Below, piece by piece: positions 1-8,041 of a stretch of 64,000 bases of DNA. The notes beneath the pieces were generated by a model. That model saw only the letters and a program-made list of their open reading frames with translations, did not search any database and was not told the DNA's origin. The position numbers were made by a program, and so were the translations under genes. The stretch's first letter is position 1. Each line of letters opens with the position of its first letter. The DNA comes from Sellimonas caecigallum (GTDB lineage Bacteria; Bacillota; Clostridia; Lachnospirales; Lachnospiraceae): assembly GCF_019754295.1 (NCBI RefSeq), contig NZ_VIRV01000008.1, forward strand, positions 43,205-107,204. The letters are read 5' to 3'.

Positions 1-36
1 ATACTGATCAAGGTTTAATTTTGGATGCAGTTCCAT
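1..36 (-). CDS. Start of an unidentified gene, cut by the window edge
   Basis: Reading the complement strand, an ATG at position 36 is preceded at a good distance by an AAGGAGG ribosome binding site (about 46-52) and opens a frame beginning MELHPKLNLDQY that runs off the window. Twelve codons are too few to identify the product. The gene diverges from the selenocysteine tRNA and the proline reductase operon, so a regulator or selenium-related gene is possible, but nothing in the sequence shows that. Confidence 0.5.
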   Translation of the reverse strand, partial: MELHPKLNLDQY

Positions 37-224
37 TGATAAAAGTCCTCCTTAGAATGAAATACCGATTGCTTATAGAAAAAAGCAATAATCATACGAT
101 ACTGAACGTTCGATAATGACAATACGGCATGCCATTTGAACGGGTAAAAAAGTTAAAGTAATAACGATTAGACCGTGTTCTAGTACGAAGTTCAGTCTTT
201 AGTTATGATTATGAATGAAAAACC

Positions 225-253
225 TTGAAAAGTCAACGATTATTTGCTAAAAT
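225..253 (+). promoter_or_regulatory. Distal promoter of the selenocysteine tRNA
   Basis: A TTGAAA box (225-230) and a TAAAAT box (248-253) are separated by exactly 17 bases. It lies about 80 bases upstream of the tRNA and reads toward it. Confidence 0.55.
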
Positions 254-283
254 GGATATGGTCAAAAAATAAAAAATTTTTTG

Positions 284-312
284 TTGAAATTTGTTGCAAA
301 CTGTGTTAAATT
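284..312 (+). promoter_or_regulatory. Proximal promoter of the selenocysteine tRNA
   Basis: TTGAAA (284-289) and TAAATT (307-312) with 17-base spacing put the start of transcription near 319, about 15 bases before the tRNA 5' end. With the distal copy this makes a tandem pair. Confidence 0.6.
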
Positions 313-334
313 GGGTTTGCGGTAAAGAAAATAT

Positions 335-432
335 GGGGGTAGTTGAGTGACTGGTGTGCTCCCTGGTCTTCAAAACCAGTGTGGGGCGTTAAGAGCGTCC
401 CGGGTGGGTTCGATTCCCACATGCCCTCGCCA
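335..432 (+). tRNA. selC: tRNA-Sec (anticodon TCA)
   Basis: This is the tRNA that inserts selenocysteine at UGA codons. The anticodon stem CTGGT/ACCAG encloses the loop CTTCAAA, with TCA at 370-372. The T arm is GTGGG-TTCGATT-CCCAC and an encoded GCCA ends the molecule. At about 98 nt, with a long variable arm and an extended acceptor stem pairing the initial GGGGGTA with the terminal TGCCCTC, it has the shape peculiar to tRNA-Sec. The eighth acceptor pair looks like a G-A mismatch. Its position directly before a proline reductase operon whose prdB needs UGA decoding fits its role. SelA, SelB and SelD are not in this window. Confidence 0.95.
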
Positions 433-603
433 AAAAAGTAGTTATAGACCCCTGGATTGTGAAAAAACAGACAGATGTGTGGAAGAAACAATTGAAACTG
501 TGGACAATTCGGGGTTATCTCTTATTTATAGACTTTATAGACAATATAGATAAATAGAGAGTTCGTTGAGAGGAAATACTAAAACAGAAACAACAGCAGG
601 TAA

Positions 604-638
604 AGACCGGATGTCCTTTGAATATGACTTGCCGGTCT
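604..638 (+). promoter_or_regulatory. Hairpin in the leader of the proline reductase operon
   Basis: AGACCGG (604-610) pairs perfectly with CCGGTCT (632-638), about 17 bases before the prdC ribosome binding site. It is followed by A rather than T residues, so it is not an obvious terminator. The 235 bases between the tRNA and prdC otherwise hold AT-rich sequence with only weak promoter-like boxes (TTGAAA near 493). I found no convincing -24/-12 sigma-54 promoter, although prd operons are known to be under the sigma-54 activator PrdR in other clostridia. Confidence 0.35.
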
Positions 639-667
639 AAAAAAATAAAGAAAAGGAGCATGTTGTT

Positions 668-1996
668 ATGGGAAACATTCAGCTTTTGCTGCGTCAGCAT
701 GTCGGTGCACCGTGTGAAGCGGTCGTAAAGGCAGGAGATGCAGTGAAAAAAGGTACACTGGTCGCAGTGCCGACAGGACTTGGGGCAAATATCTTCTCAA
801 GCGTTTACGGTGTAGTTGAGGAAGTAAAAGATGACCGCATCATCATCAAACCGGATGAAGTACAGCCGGATGAGTATGAGAAGATCGCAGAAGGCACTCC
901 GCTTGAAATGGTCAAAGCAGCCGGCGTTGTCGGTATGGGTGGAGCAGGGTTCCCGACAGGCATCAAATTGGATGCACATCTTGACAAGGGCTACATCCTG
1001 ATCAATGCGGCGGAATGCGAGCCGGGACTTTGCCACAACATCCGTCAGATCGAGGAGAGTGCAGACAAGATCGTGCGGGGTGTGAAGTACTGCATGGAGA
1101 TTGCAGGGGCCGACAAAGCCATCTTTGCGATCAAAAAGAAAAATGAAAAAGCAGTTGATACATTGAGAGCGACACTCAAGGATGAAGCAGCTATGACGAT
1201 CCACCTTCTTCCGGATATTTACCCGATGGGAGAAGAAAGAGCAGTCGTAAGAGAGTGTCTCGGAATCGAGCTTGAGACGACGCAGCTTCCGTCTGCTGCA
1301 AACGCAGTCGTTGTAAATGTTGAAACGATCGCAAGAGTTGCAGAAGCCATTGAAGACAGAAAACCGTGCTTTTCCAAAAATCTGACTGTAATCGGAAAGA
1401 TCAATGGAGGAAATGAGCCGCACGTATTCATGGATGTTCCGGTTGGGACAAACGTAGGAGAACTGATCGAAAGAGCGGGAGGAATCGACGGGCTCTACGG
1501 CGAGATCATCATGGGAGGACCTTTTACAGGACTTCCGACGACAGAAGATGCCCCGATCACGAAGACGACGGGCGGAATTATTGTGACGATTGATTTCCCG
1601 AACCTTCACGGCGCAAAAGTAGGACTTCTCGTATGTGCATGCGGAGGAAGCGAAGCCCGCATGAGAGATATCTGTGAGAAGATGAACGGTGTTGTTGCAT
1701 CTGTGGCAAGATGTAAGCAAGCTGTGGAAAACAAGCCGGGAGCTCCTCTGAAATGCGAGAGACCGGGGAATTGCCCAGGACAGGCAAAAAATAATATTCA
1801 GTTCAAGAAGGACGGATGTGAATACATCATTATCGGCAACTGTTCAGACTGTTCCAACACAGTCATGGGTTCTGCGCCGAAGATGAAATTGAAAGTTTTC
1901 CATCAGACAGATCATGTGATGAGGACGATCGGACATCCGCTTTACAGATATCTGAGAGTATCCAAACACGTAGAACAGCTCCCGGAAGGGAAATAA
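668..1996 (+). CDS. prdC: PrdC, RnfC-like electron transfer protein of proline reductase
   Basis: PrdC (442 aa) is thought to bring electrons from NADH or a carrier to D-proline reductase. The N-terminal third resembles the RnfC/NuoF family: an early barrel-like segment and a glycine-rich GMGGAGFPTGIK motif at residues 89-100 that in RnfC/NuoF binds flavin and NADH. The C-terminal 120 residues hold many cysteines (CACGG, CERPGNC, GNCSDC) that could bind metal or do redox chemistry. Some PrdC homologues are, from memory, selenoproteins; here the frame is continuous and has cysteines, with no in-frame TGA. An AAGGAGCA site precedes the ATG. It is the first gene of the operon, 40 bases before the truncated prdA copy. 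Confidence 0.9.
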   Translation: MGNIQLLLRQHVGAPCEAVVKAGDAVKKGTLVAVPTGLGANIFSSVYGVVEEVKDDRIIIKPDEVQPDEYEKIAEGTPLEMVKAAGVVGMGGAGFPTGIKLDAHLDKGYILINAAECEPGLCHNIRQIEESADKIVRGVKYCMEIAGADKAIFAIKKKNEKAVDTLRATLKDEAAMTIHLLPDIYPMGEERAVVRECLGIELETTQLPSAANAVVVNVETIARVAEAIEDRKPCFSKNLTVIGKINGGNEPHVFMDVPVGTNVGELIERAGGIDGLYGEIIMGGPFTGLPTTEDAPITKTTGGIIVTIDFPNLHGAKVGLLVCACGGSEARMRDICEKMNGVVASVARCKQAVENKPGAPLKCERPGNCPGQAKNNIQFKKDGCEYIIIGNCSDCSNTVMGSAPKMKLKVFHQTDHVMRTIGHPLYRYLRVSKHVEQLPEGK

Positions 1997-2036
1997 TACG
2001 TATTCGCCAAAGGAGAAAATTAAGGAGGGAACAATC

Positions 2037-2441
2037 ATGTCAATTACAGCTGAAACAGCGAAAGCTCATGCAAAGGATCCGGCAGTGTTATGCTGCAGAG
2101 CAGAAGAAGGAATTACGATCGAAGCTGCAAATCTGGAAGATCCGGCAATTTTTGATGAATTAGTAGATTCAGGACTTCTGAATCTCGACGGCGTTCTCAC
2201 AATCGAACAGGTATTAGGTGCAAAACTGAAAAAAACATGCGACTCACTTACAGCACTTACACCAGAGGTGGTAGAAGGTTACAAGGAAGCTGAGGAAGAA
2301 GCACCGGCAGAACAACCGATGGAAGAAGCTCCGAAGGCGGAAACACCGGAACCGCAGGCAGTATTGCCGGGTGGAACCGGACAAGTTATGAAAATCCATA
2401 TTGGAGAAGGAAAAGATATTAACTTGGAAATTGTGTTTTAA
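2037..2441 (+). CDS. Truncated duplicate of the PrdA N-terminal domain
   Basis: This 134-residue protein is nearly identical to the start of the next gene, PrdA. The first 75 residues (MSITAETAK through DSLTAL) differ at one position, then an acidic, proline-rich linker diverges, and a closing VMKIHIGEGKDINLEI segment matches PrdA again before an abrupt stop. It lacks the cleavage site and the catalytic chain, so it cannot be a proline reductase by itself. It has its own AAGGAGG site and a sound frame, with a gap of 63 bases to prdA. It could bind PrdB or PrdC, modulate assembly, or be a decaying tandem duplication. The conserved domain beside a diverged linker suggests it is or was under selection, but that is inference. 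Confidence 0.85.
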   Translation: MSITAETAKAHAKDPAVLCCRAEEGITIEAANLEDPAIFDELVDSGLLNLDGVLTIEQVLGAKLKKTCDSLTALTPEVVEGYKEAEEEAPAEQPMEEAPKAETPEPQAVLPGGTGQVMKIHIGEGKDINLEIVF

Positions 2442-2504
2442 CCCAATTTATTGTTACAGATAAACCGGCGAAAAGCCGAACGAAAAATTAAGGAGGAGAC
2501 ATAC

Positions 2505-4352
2505 ATGTCAATTACAGCTGAAACAGCGAAAGCTCATGCGAAAGACCCGGCAGTGTTATGCTGCAGAGCAGAAGAGGGCATTACGATCGAAGCTGCAAAT
2601 CTGGAAGATCCGGCAATTTTTGACGATCTGGTAGATTCAGGGCTTTTGAATCTCGATGGTGTGCTTACGATCGAACAGGTTCTTGGCGCAAAACTGAAGA
2701 AAACGTGTGACTCACTTACAGCGCTCACAGCGGACGTAGTGGAAGGATTCAAGGAAGTAGCAGTGGAAGAACCTGCCGAAGAAGCAGAAAAAGAAGAAGC
2801 TGCTGTAGTATCCGCGCCGGCTGCACCGGCACCGGCAGTGGCAGCCGCAGCAGGCGGAGTGATGAAAATCCATATCGGCGAAGGAAAAGATATCGATCTG
2901 GAAATTCCGGTAGGGATTCTTGGCGGCGCAGGAGCACCGGCTGCACCGGCAGCAGTGGTGGCGGCACCTGTAAAGGAAGAAGAACCGGAAGCGAAAGTGA
3001 TGGGGACTCTTACAAGAAAGCATTTTAACATCACGGAAGTAAAGAGAGGACCGGAGACAAAGATCGAAGGAACTGTTCTCTATATCCGCGAAGGAATTGA
3101 AGAAGAAGCAGCAAACAGTCAGGAACTGGTAAACAGCCTGAAGATTGAAATCATCACGCCGGAGATGTATCACACATACTCCAACACGATCATGGACGTA
3201 CAGCCGATTGCCACAAAAGAAGGCGAAGCTGAGATTGGAAGCGGTGTGACACGCGTTCTGGACGGAGTTGTCATGATGGTAACAGGTACAGACGCAAACG
3301 GAGTTCAGATCGGAGAATTCGGTTCATCCGAAGGATACCTGGATGAGAACATCATGTGGGGACGTCCGGGAGCACCGGATAAAGGCGAGATCTTTATCAA
3401 GACAGAAGTGATCATCAAAGAAGGAACAAACATGGAACGTCCAGGTCCGTTGGCTGCACATACAGCTACAGACATGATCACAGAAGAAATTCGTCAGGCA
3501 TTAAAGAAAGCAGACGATTCTCTCGTTGTAGATACAGAAGAATTCAAACACCTGAGACATCCGGGCAAGAAGAAAGTCGTTATCGTAAAAGAGATCATGG
3601 GACAGGGAGCTATGCATGACAACCTGATTCTGCCGGTTGAGCCGGTAGGCGTTCTCGGGGCAAGACCGAACGTAGACCTTGGAAACGTTCCGGTTATGAC
3701 ATCCCCTCTGGAAGTACTTGATGGATGTATCCACGCACTCACATGTATCGGACCTGCATCAAAAGAGATGTCCAGACATTACTGGAGAGAACCACTTGTT
3801 CTGGAAGCGCTTCATGATGAAGAGCTGGATCTCTGTGGAGTTCTTTTTGTTGGAAGTCCTCAGATCAATGCGGAGAAATTCTACGTATCCAAACGTGTTG
3901 GTCAGACCGTGGAAGCGCTGGATGTAGACGGAGCATTCATTACTACAGAAGGTTTCGGAAACAACCATATCGATTTTGCAAGCCACCACGAACAGATCGG
4001 AAAGAGAGGCGTTCCGGTAGTTGGATTATCTTTCTGTGCTGTACAGGGAGCGCTTGTTGTAGGTAATCCGTACATGACAAACATGGTTGACAACAACAAA
4101 TCCGAGTCTGGTATTGAAAACGAAGTTCTTGCATGCAATACGCTGTGTAAAGAAGAAGCTGTACGTGCGATCGCCATGTTGAAAGCTGCGATGGCTGGAG
4201 AAGAAGTAAAGCCTGCAGAAAAGAAATGGAATCCGAACGTAAAAGCAAACAACATCGAAATGATTGAAAAAGCGACAGGAAAGAAAGTGGAACTGGTAGC
4301 AAACGAACAGTCACTTCCGATGAGCCAGAAGAGAAAAGAAAAATACGACTAA
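2505..4352 (+). CDS. prdA: PrdA, D-proline reductase proprotein (pyruvoyl enzyme)
   Basis: PrdA (615 aa) carries the pyruvoyl group that binds D-proline for reductive ring opening to 5-aminovalerate in the Stickland reaction. I use the ATG at 2505, with AAGGAGG upstream; an upstream in-frame ATG at 2451 has no such site. Residues 1-115 are the domain duplicated in the preceding gene, with an Ala/Pro/Glu linker. The sequence ALTCIGPA places the predicted autocatalytic cleavage between Thr413 and Cys414, giving chains of 413 and 202 residues, which fits the roughly 45 and 23 kDa subunits known from Clostridium sticklandii. The site is supported internally: PrdD and PrdE match the two sides of it. 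It probably works with PrdB, which donates electrons through selenocysteine. Confidence 0.95.
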   Translation: MSITAETAKAHAKDPAVLCCRAEEGITIEAANLEDPAIFDDLVDSGLLNLDGVLTIEQVLGAKLKKTCDSLTALTADVVEGFKEVAVEEPAEEAEKEEAAVVSAPAAPAPAVAAAAGGVMKIHIGEGKDIDLEIPVGILGGAGAPAAPAAVVAAPVKEEEPEAKVMGTLTRKHFNITEVKRGPETKIEGTVLYIREGIEEEAANSQELVNSLKIEIITPEMYHTYSNTIMDVQPIATKEGEAEIGSGVTRVLDGVVMMVTGTDANGVQIGEFGSSEGYLDENIMWGRPGAPDKGEIFIKTEVIIKEGTNMERPGPLAAHTATDMITEEIRQALKKADDSLVVDTEEFKHLRHPGKKKVVIVKEIMGQGAMHDNLILPVEPVGVLGARPNVDLGNVPVMTSPLEVLDGCIHALTCIGPASKEMSRHYWREPLVLEALHDEELDLCGVLFVGSPQINAEKFYVSKRVGQTVEALDVDGAFITTEGFGNNHIDFASHHEQIGKRGVPVVGLSFCAVQGALVVGNPYMTNMVDNNKSESGIENEVLACNTLCKEEAVRAIAMLKAAMAGEEVKPAEKKWNPNVKANNIEMIEKATGKKVELVANEQSLPMSQKRKEKYD

Positions 4353-4367
4353 CAGAAGGTAAGACGT

Positions 4368-4661
4368 ATGGAATTGAAGTATGGAGATAAAATAATCAGA
4401 ATGGAAGGCATCATCGTGGAAGTACATGACGGATGTGTAGGGGTAGACCTGAAGGGACGCCTCGGGTATCTGAAGATCCCGATGAGGATGCTCATCACTG
4501 ATTATCCGATTGAAGTGGGCCAGGAAGTGGCATGGAACATGAGTTTTGTGGAACAGCTTGGACCGGAAATCAATGAAAAATACGTTAGCAACCTTGATAT
4601 TTACACGCGGCGCCAAAAAGAGATGCGCGCGTTGAACGAAGAAAAACAGGAGGAAGAATAA
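4368..4661 (+). CDS. Small conserved protein of the proline reductase operon
   Basis: A 97-residue protein lies between prdA and prdB, 15 bases after the first and sharing TAATG with the second. It is probably the small CBO2463/CBO2479-type protein seen in the same position in other clostridial prd clusters; that is from memory of the family. The start (MELKYGDKIIRMEGIIVEVHD) reads like a small beta barrel, and the C-terminus is charged and probably helical. It has no cysteine, signal peptide or membrane segment. Translational coupling to prdB suggests a need for matched amounts, perhaps in assembly. The biochemical role is unknown. Confidence 0.75.
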   Translation: MELKYGDKIIRMEGIIVEVHDGCVGVDLKGRLGYLKIPMRMLITDYPIEVGQEVAWNMSFVEQLGPEINEKYVSNLDIYTRRQKEMRALNEEKQEEE

Positions 4662-5386
4662 TGAGTTTAACAGTAGTTAAAGGATTACAGTCTGAAATCT
4701 TTGTTCCGATCACTCCTCCGGCTGTCTGGACCCCAGTTAAAAAAGAACTGAAGGATATGACGATCGCACTTGCGACAGCTGCCGGTGTTCATCACAAAGA
4801 TCAGGAAAGATTTAATCTCGCAGGAGATTTCACTTGGAGAAAGATTACAGATACAATGCCGTCAAATGAACTTATGGTTTCCCATGGTGGATACGATAAC
4901 GGAGATGTCAATAAAGACATCAACTGTATGTTCCCGATTGACAGAATCCATGAGTTGGCAAAAGAAGGATTTATCAAAGCATGTGCACCGGTACATGCCG
5001 GATTCATGGGCGGTGGCGGAAACCAGGAAAAATTTAAGCACGAAACTGGACCGGCCATTGCACAGATGTTCAAAGAGGAAGGCGTAGACGCTGTTATCCT
5101 CACAGCAGGATGAGGTACTTGCCACCGCTCTGCAGTATTGGTGCAGAGAGCGATTGAAGAAGCTGGAATACCGACAATTATCATTGCAGCTCTTCCGCCT
5201 GTTGTTCGTCAGACAGGAACACCTCGTGCAGTAGCTCCGCTCGTTCCGATGGGAGCTAACGCAGGAGAACCGAACAATCCGGAAATGCAGAGAGATATCG
5301 TAAAGGCAACACTGGAGCAGCTGGTAGCCATCGATACTCCGGGCAAAGTTGTACCGCTGCCGTTCGAATACGTAGCGAAGGTATAA
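4661..5386 (+). CDS. prdB: PrdB, selenocysteine subunit of D-proline reductase
   Basis: The gene is read through an in-frame TGA at 5111-5113, giving 241 residues with selenocysteine at 151. The frame before it (150 aa, ending AVILTAG) and after it (GTCHRSAVLVQRA onward) belong to one protein, and the junction gives a U-x-x-C redox motif typical of PrdB and related to glycine reductase subunit B. The selenol is thought to reduce substrate bound to the PrdA pyruvoyl group and is re-reduced through PrdC. The expected insertion machinery is signalled by a hairpin just after the TGA and by tRNA-Sec at 335-432. Automatic annotation would split it in two. It overlaps the preceding gene by one base. 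Confidence 0.95.
5111..5152 (+). promoter_or_regulatory. Selenocysteine UGA codon with SECIS-like hairpin
   Basis: The TGA at 5111-5113 is followed 12 bases later by a stem in which CGCTCTGCA (5126-5134) pairs with TGCAGAGAGCG (5142-5152), leaving a small bulge, around the apical loop GTATTGG (5135-5141). Bacterial SECIS elements sit within the coding region just 3' of the UGA and are bound by SelB; position and shape fit. Confidence 0.8.
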
Positions 5387-5492
5387 TGGATATAGGATAT
5401 TAGACATGAAGCGCTGACATGAATGTGTCGGCGCTTTATTGATGTGTGAAAACTGTAAAACGCGAAATAGAATCAGGAAATGGAGGCGGAAC

Positions 5493-6263
5493 ATGTCTGG
5501 AGAAAGCAAAGAACTGCGCAGACTCGTCATCAAGGCGTATCATGTGAAAGAAGCCGTGTGGGGATCGGAAAACCGTGTGTCAGAAGACGGAATTATGACA
5601 GTTGACAGAGGATCTGTACAAAAATATAGGGAAAAAGAATCGGACTATATCGCGGACATCAGCGTGCGGATCATCCGACCAGAGGAGAGAGAACAATATA
5701 CGAATACGATCATGGATGTTATACCGATATCAGCGAAGGTTCTGGGAAATATTGGCGATGGCATTACCCATACGCTGACAGGAGTATACGTGATCCTGAC
5801 AGGTGTGGACACGGAAGGAAAACAGACGCATGAATTTGGCTCATCCGAAGGAATGCTCTCGCAGCAGATGAAGTTTGGCCGGGCCGGCACGCCGGGAGAA
5901 AGGGATATGATCCTTGCGTTTGATGTGACCATGAAAAAAGGTATGGGACAGATCCGGGCGGGGGTTACGGCAGCGCATAGGGCATGTGACCAGTTTGTTC
6001 AGGAATACAGAGAACAGCTGAAGAAGTTCCACGGGAATCGCTGTACAGAGCGACACGAGTTTTACGATGTCGTGAGACCGGGGAAAAAGAAAGTGCTGAT
6101 CATCAAACAGGTGGCAGGACAAGGTGCTATGTATGACATGCATCTGTTTGCCAAGGAACCGTCTGGTGTGGAAGGAGGGCGTTCCATCATTGACATGGGA
6201 AACATGCCGGTTCTTGTGACGCCAAATGAATATCGGGACGGCATCCTTAGGTCGATGCAGTGA
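5493..6263 (+). CDS. prdD: PrdD, paralogue of the large PrdA chain
   Basis: PrdD (256 aa from the ATG at 5493, with GGAGGCGG upstream) aligns along its length with PrdA residues roughly 170-410. Shared blocks include NTIMDV, the EFGSSEG motif, the PGKKKV-I-K segment and GQGAM. It stops just where PrdA would be cleaved. It has no cleavage cysteine of its own and so should not form a pyruvoyl group. Homologues occur in other clostridial prd operons, with function unproven; an accessory or structural role beside the reductase is likely. It follows prdB after 106 bases and is followed 42 bases later by prdE. Confidence 0.88.
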   Translation: MSGESKELRRLVIKAYHVKEAVWGSENRVSEDGIMTVDRGSVQKYREKESDYIADISVRIIRPEEREQYTNTIMDVIPISAKVLGNIGDGITHTLTGVYVILTGVDTEGKQTHEFGSSEGMLSQQMKFGRAGTPGERDMILAFDVTMKKGMGQIRAGVTAAHRACDQFVQEYREQLKKFHGNRCTERHEFYDVVRPGKKKVLIIKQVAGQGAMYDMHLFAKEPSGVEGGRSIIDMGNMPVLVTPNEYRDGILRSMQ

Positions 6264-6305
6264 TCGGGTATGCCATATTATTATAGAAGAAACGGAGGAG
6301 TAAAA

Positions 6306-6770
6306 ATGGGAATTGGACCTTCAACAAAAGAGACAACACTTCACAATTTCCGGGATCCTCTCCTGGATGTAGTGTCGTCGGACGAAGACTTAGACTTGAT
6401 GGGGATTCTGATTGTCGGGACACCGCAGGATCAGGAAGACAAGATCCTTGTGGGAACAAGGGCGGCTGTCTGGGCAGAAGGGATGCGCGCGGACGGTGTC
6501 ATCATCTCGGCGGATGGATGGGGCAACAGTGATGTGGACTTTACCAACACGATAGAACAGCTGGGGAAAAGGGAAATTCCGGTGGTAGGTATCCACTTTA
6601 CAGGCACAGCGGCACAGTTTGTCGTTACCAATCCGTATATGGATACGATCGTGGATATGAACAAAAATCCAGAAGGTGTGGAAACGAACGTGGTAGGAGA
6701 AAATGCTGTGGACAGCATGGACGCCAGAAAAGCAGCGGCCATGCTGAAACTGAAGATGAGAAAGAAATAA
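6306..6770 (+). CDS. prdE: PrdE, paralogue of the small (pyruvoyl) PrdA chain
   Basis: PrdE (154 aa) aligns with PrdA residues 415-580. It opens MGIGPSTKE against the mature PrdA chain CIGPASKE, so the initiator methionine takes the place of the cleavage cysteine, and it shares DLDLMGIL, WGNSDVDF, QLGKREIPVVG and NPYM. Because there is no Cys/Ser to process, it should lack the pyruvoyl cofactor. I chose the ATG at 6306 because of the GGAGG site just before it; an upstream ATG at 6270 has none. With PrdD it reconstitutes the two-chain layout of PrdA from two genes, probably forming a non-catalytic or modulating partner of the enzyme. Confidence 0.88.
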   Translation: MGIGPSTKETTLHNFRDPLLDVVSSDEDLDLMGILIVGTPQDQEDKILVGTRAAVWAEGMRADGVIISADGWGNSDVDFTNTIEQLGKREIPVVGIHFTGTAAQFVVTNPYMDTIVDMNKNPEGVETNVVGENAVDSMDARKAAAMLKLKMRKK

Positions 6771-6788
6771 GAGGAAAGAAGCTTTGCA

Positions 6789-7889
6789 TCAGCTTTCCTC
6801 TCTGGCAGATCGGAAGAAGACAAAGGCGGTATAAATCATGACACAGATAATACCGGCAGTCAGAAGCTGCATTGGCAGCGAGGAGGCGACTTTATATGCG
6901 ATGTAAACACCTGCAAGCCCAAAAATCGAAATCAATACTGCGGCTTTTCTGTCGTACTTTCCTTCTTTCAGGAATTTGAGACCTGCAGAGGGCATGAGAA
7001 ACGCGCAGGAACCCATCATAATAGGGAAACATGCCGTGACATTCATACCAAGAGCGCTTACAAGAGCCATGCATGGGGCGTAAAGCCCTACTCCGATTGT
7101 CATGAGGGCCCCCAGTACCATATTTCCGAGTGTCCCGATGACAAGGCGTATTCCGTTCAATCCATAGACCAGGTTTTCGGAGATGGCGAAGGAAAGGTCC
7201 TCTGCAGGGATGCGGGTTTTTCCTGATTCCTTCAAAACGGAAGCGACATGTGTCAATTCTCTCTCTGTTACGGATGGATCCTGAAAGATGGCTTTTTTCT
7301 CCTGTGGGACAATATCTCTGTTCTCCACATAGTGAATCCATTGGTCAGGATTTACGATAGCAATGCCGGAATCGTCAAGATGCGAAACGATCTCACGGGG
7401 CGATAGTGTACTTTCGAAAGGACCGATATGAAAGAGCTTCAATGAAAGGATGACGGCCAGGATAAGGAGGGCGGTCCCGAGAGATATCCGTACAATGCGG
7501 ACCGGCCATTTCGAGACGATGGAAGCACCGAATACAGCGCCGGCTACAGCACCTGCGATGAGGGCGATCAGAGTAACTCCTGAAATTTTGATAAGATTCA
7601 GAAAGAGGAGAAACTCCAGTATCGTGGGAAGAGTATGCGCGACATTTAGTGTGCCGGGCATGAGTTCATCCCTGCATGAGCGGGTAAACTTGAAGGCGGA
7701 CTGGCAGATTGCGAAACTTCCGATCCCCCAAGTGTCGAAGAGATCGCTGACAAAGCCGATGACTGCCAAAGGAAGAGTGCGGCCGGGACGAAAATCTCCC
7801 CGGTGTCTCAGACAGTCGCGTACAAAGATAAATGTGAAGATGACTCCGTATAAAAGAATGGCGGACTTCACGAACAGAAGAAGATTCAT
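6789..7889 (-). CDS. TauE/SafE family membrane permease
   Basis: This 366-residue protein is very hydrophobic with about eight to nine membrane segments in two halves, and has the small-residue-rich helices (GAVAGAVFGA) of the TauE/SafE (sulfite exporter) family. A central soluble stretch of about 90 residues, richer in charge, separates the halves, which is longer than in the simple family members. I start at the ATG at 7889, with GGAAAGGAG upstream, rather than an upstream ATG at 7925. It converges on prdE with 18 bases between the stops. Transport of a proline pathway compound or of a sulfur or selenium oxyanion are both conceivable, but the substrate is unknown. Confidence 0.8.
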   Translation of the reverse strand: MNLLLFVKSAILLYGVIFTFIFVRDCLRHRGDFRPGRTLPLAVIGFVSDLFDTWGIGSFAICQSAFKFTRSCRDELMPGTLNVAHTLPTILEFLLFLNLIKISGVTLIALIAGAVAGAVFGASIVSKWPVRIVRISLGTALLILAVILSLKLFHIGPFESTLSPREIVSHLDDSGIAIVNPDQWIHYVENRDIVPQEKKAIFQDPSVTERELTHVASVLKESGKTRIPAEDLSFAISENLVYGLNGIRLVIGTLGNMVLGALMTIGVGLYAPCMALVSALGMNVTACFPIMMGSCAFLMPSAGLKFLKEGKYDRKAAVLISIFGLAGVYIAYKVASSLPMQLLTAGIICVMIYTAFVFFRSAREES

Positions 7890-7983
7890 AGGCTCCTTTC
7901 CGGTATAGAAAGCTATACCTGACATGCGATGGAAAACATCGGCAATGATTATCTATTATATATGAAAGAACTGTACGGGAAAT

Positions 7984-8016
7984 GAAAAAGCGGATACATG
8001 TTGCATCCGCTTTTTC
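7984..8016. terminator. Orphan terminator-like hairpin
   Basis: GAAAAAGCGGAT (7984-7995) pairs perfectly with ATCCGCTTTTTC (8005-8016) around a 9-base loop, with A-rich and T-rich flanks that would allow it to act in either direction. No recognisable gene ends here: the permease gene starts at 7889 on the complement and rpsJ lies downstream. It may insulate the ribosomal promoters. Confidence 0.6.
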
Positions 8017-8041
8017 ATTTTGGTATGTCATTGAGAGGTTT

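Noticed and set aside
433..667. Sigma-54 promoter for PrdR control
   Set aside because: No acceptable TGGCA-N7-TGC pattern was seen, though a degenerate site cannot be excluded by eye.
797..1720. Long open frame (307 codons) on the complement of prdC
   Set aside because: It is antisense to a well-supported gene, has no ribosome binding site and an odd Cys/Arg/Ser-rich composition typical of reverse frames.
668..1996. Selenocysteine in PrdC
   Set aside because: The frame has no in-frame TGA; cysteine is used.
2534..3034. Ala/Ser-rich open frame antisense to prdA
   Set aside because: It mirrors the Glu/Ala/Pro linker of PrdA and has no homologous features.
6775..6800. Terminator between prdE and the permease gene
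   Set aside because: GAGGAAAG/CTTTCCTC forms a short inverted repeat, but no T tract follows in either direction.
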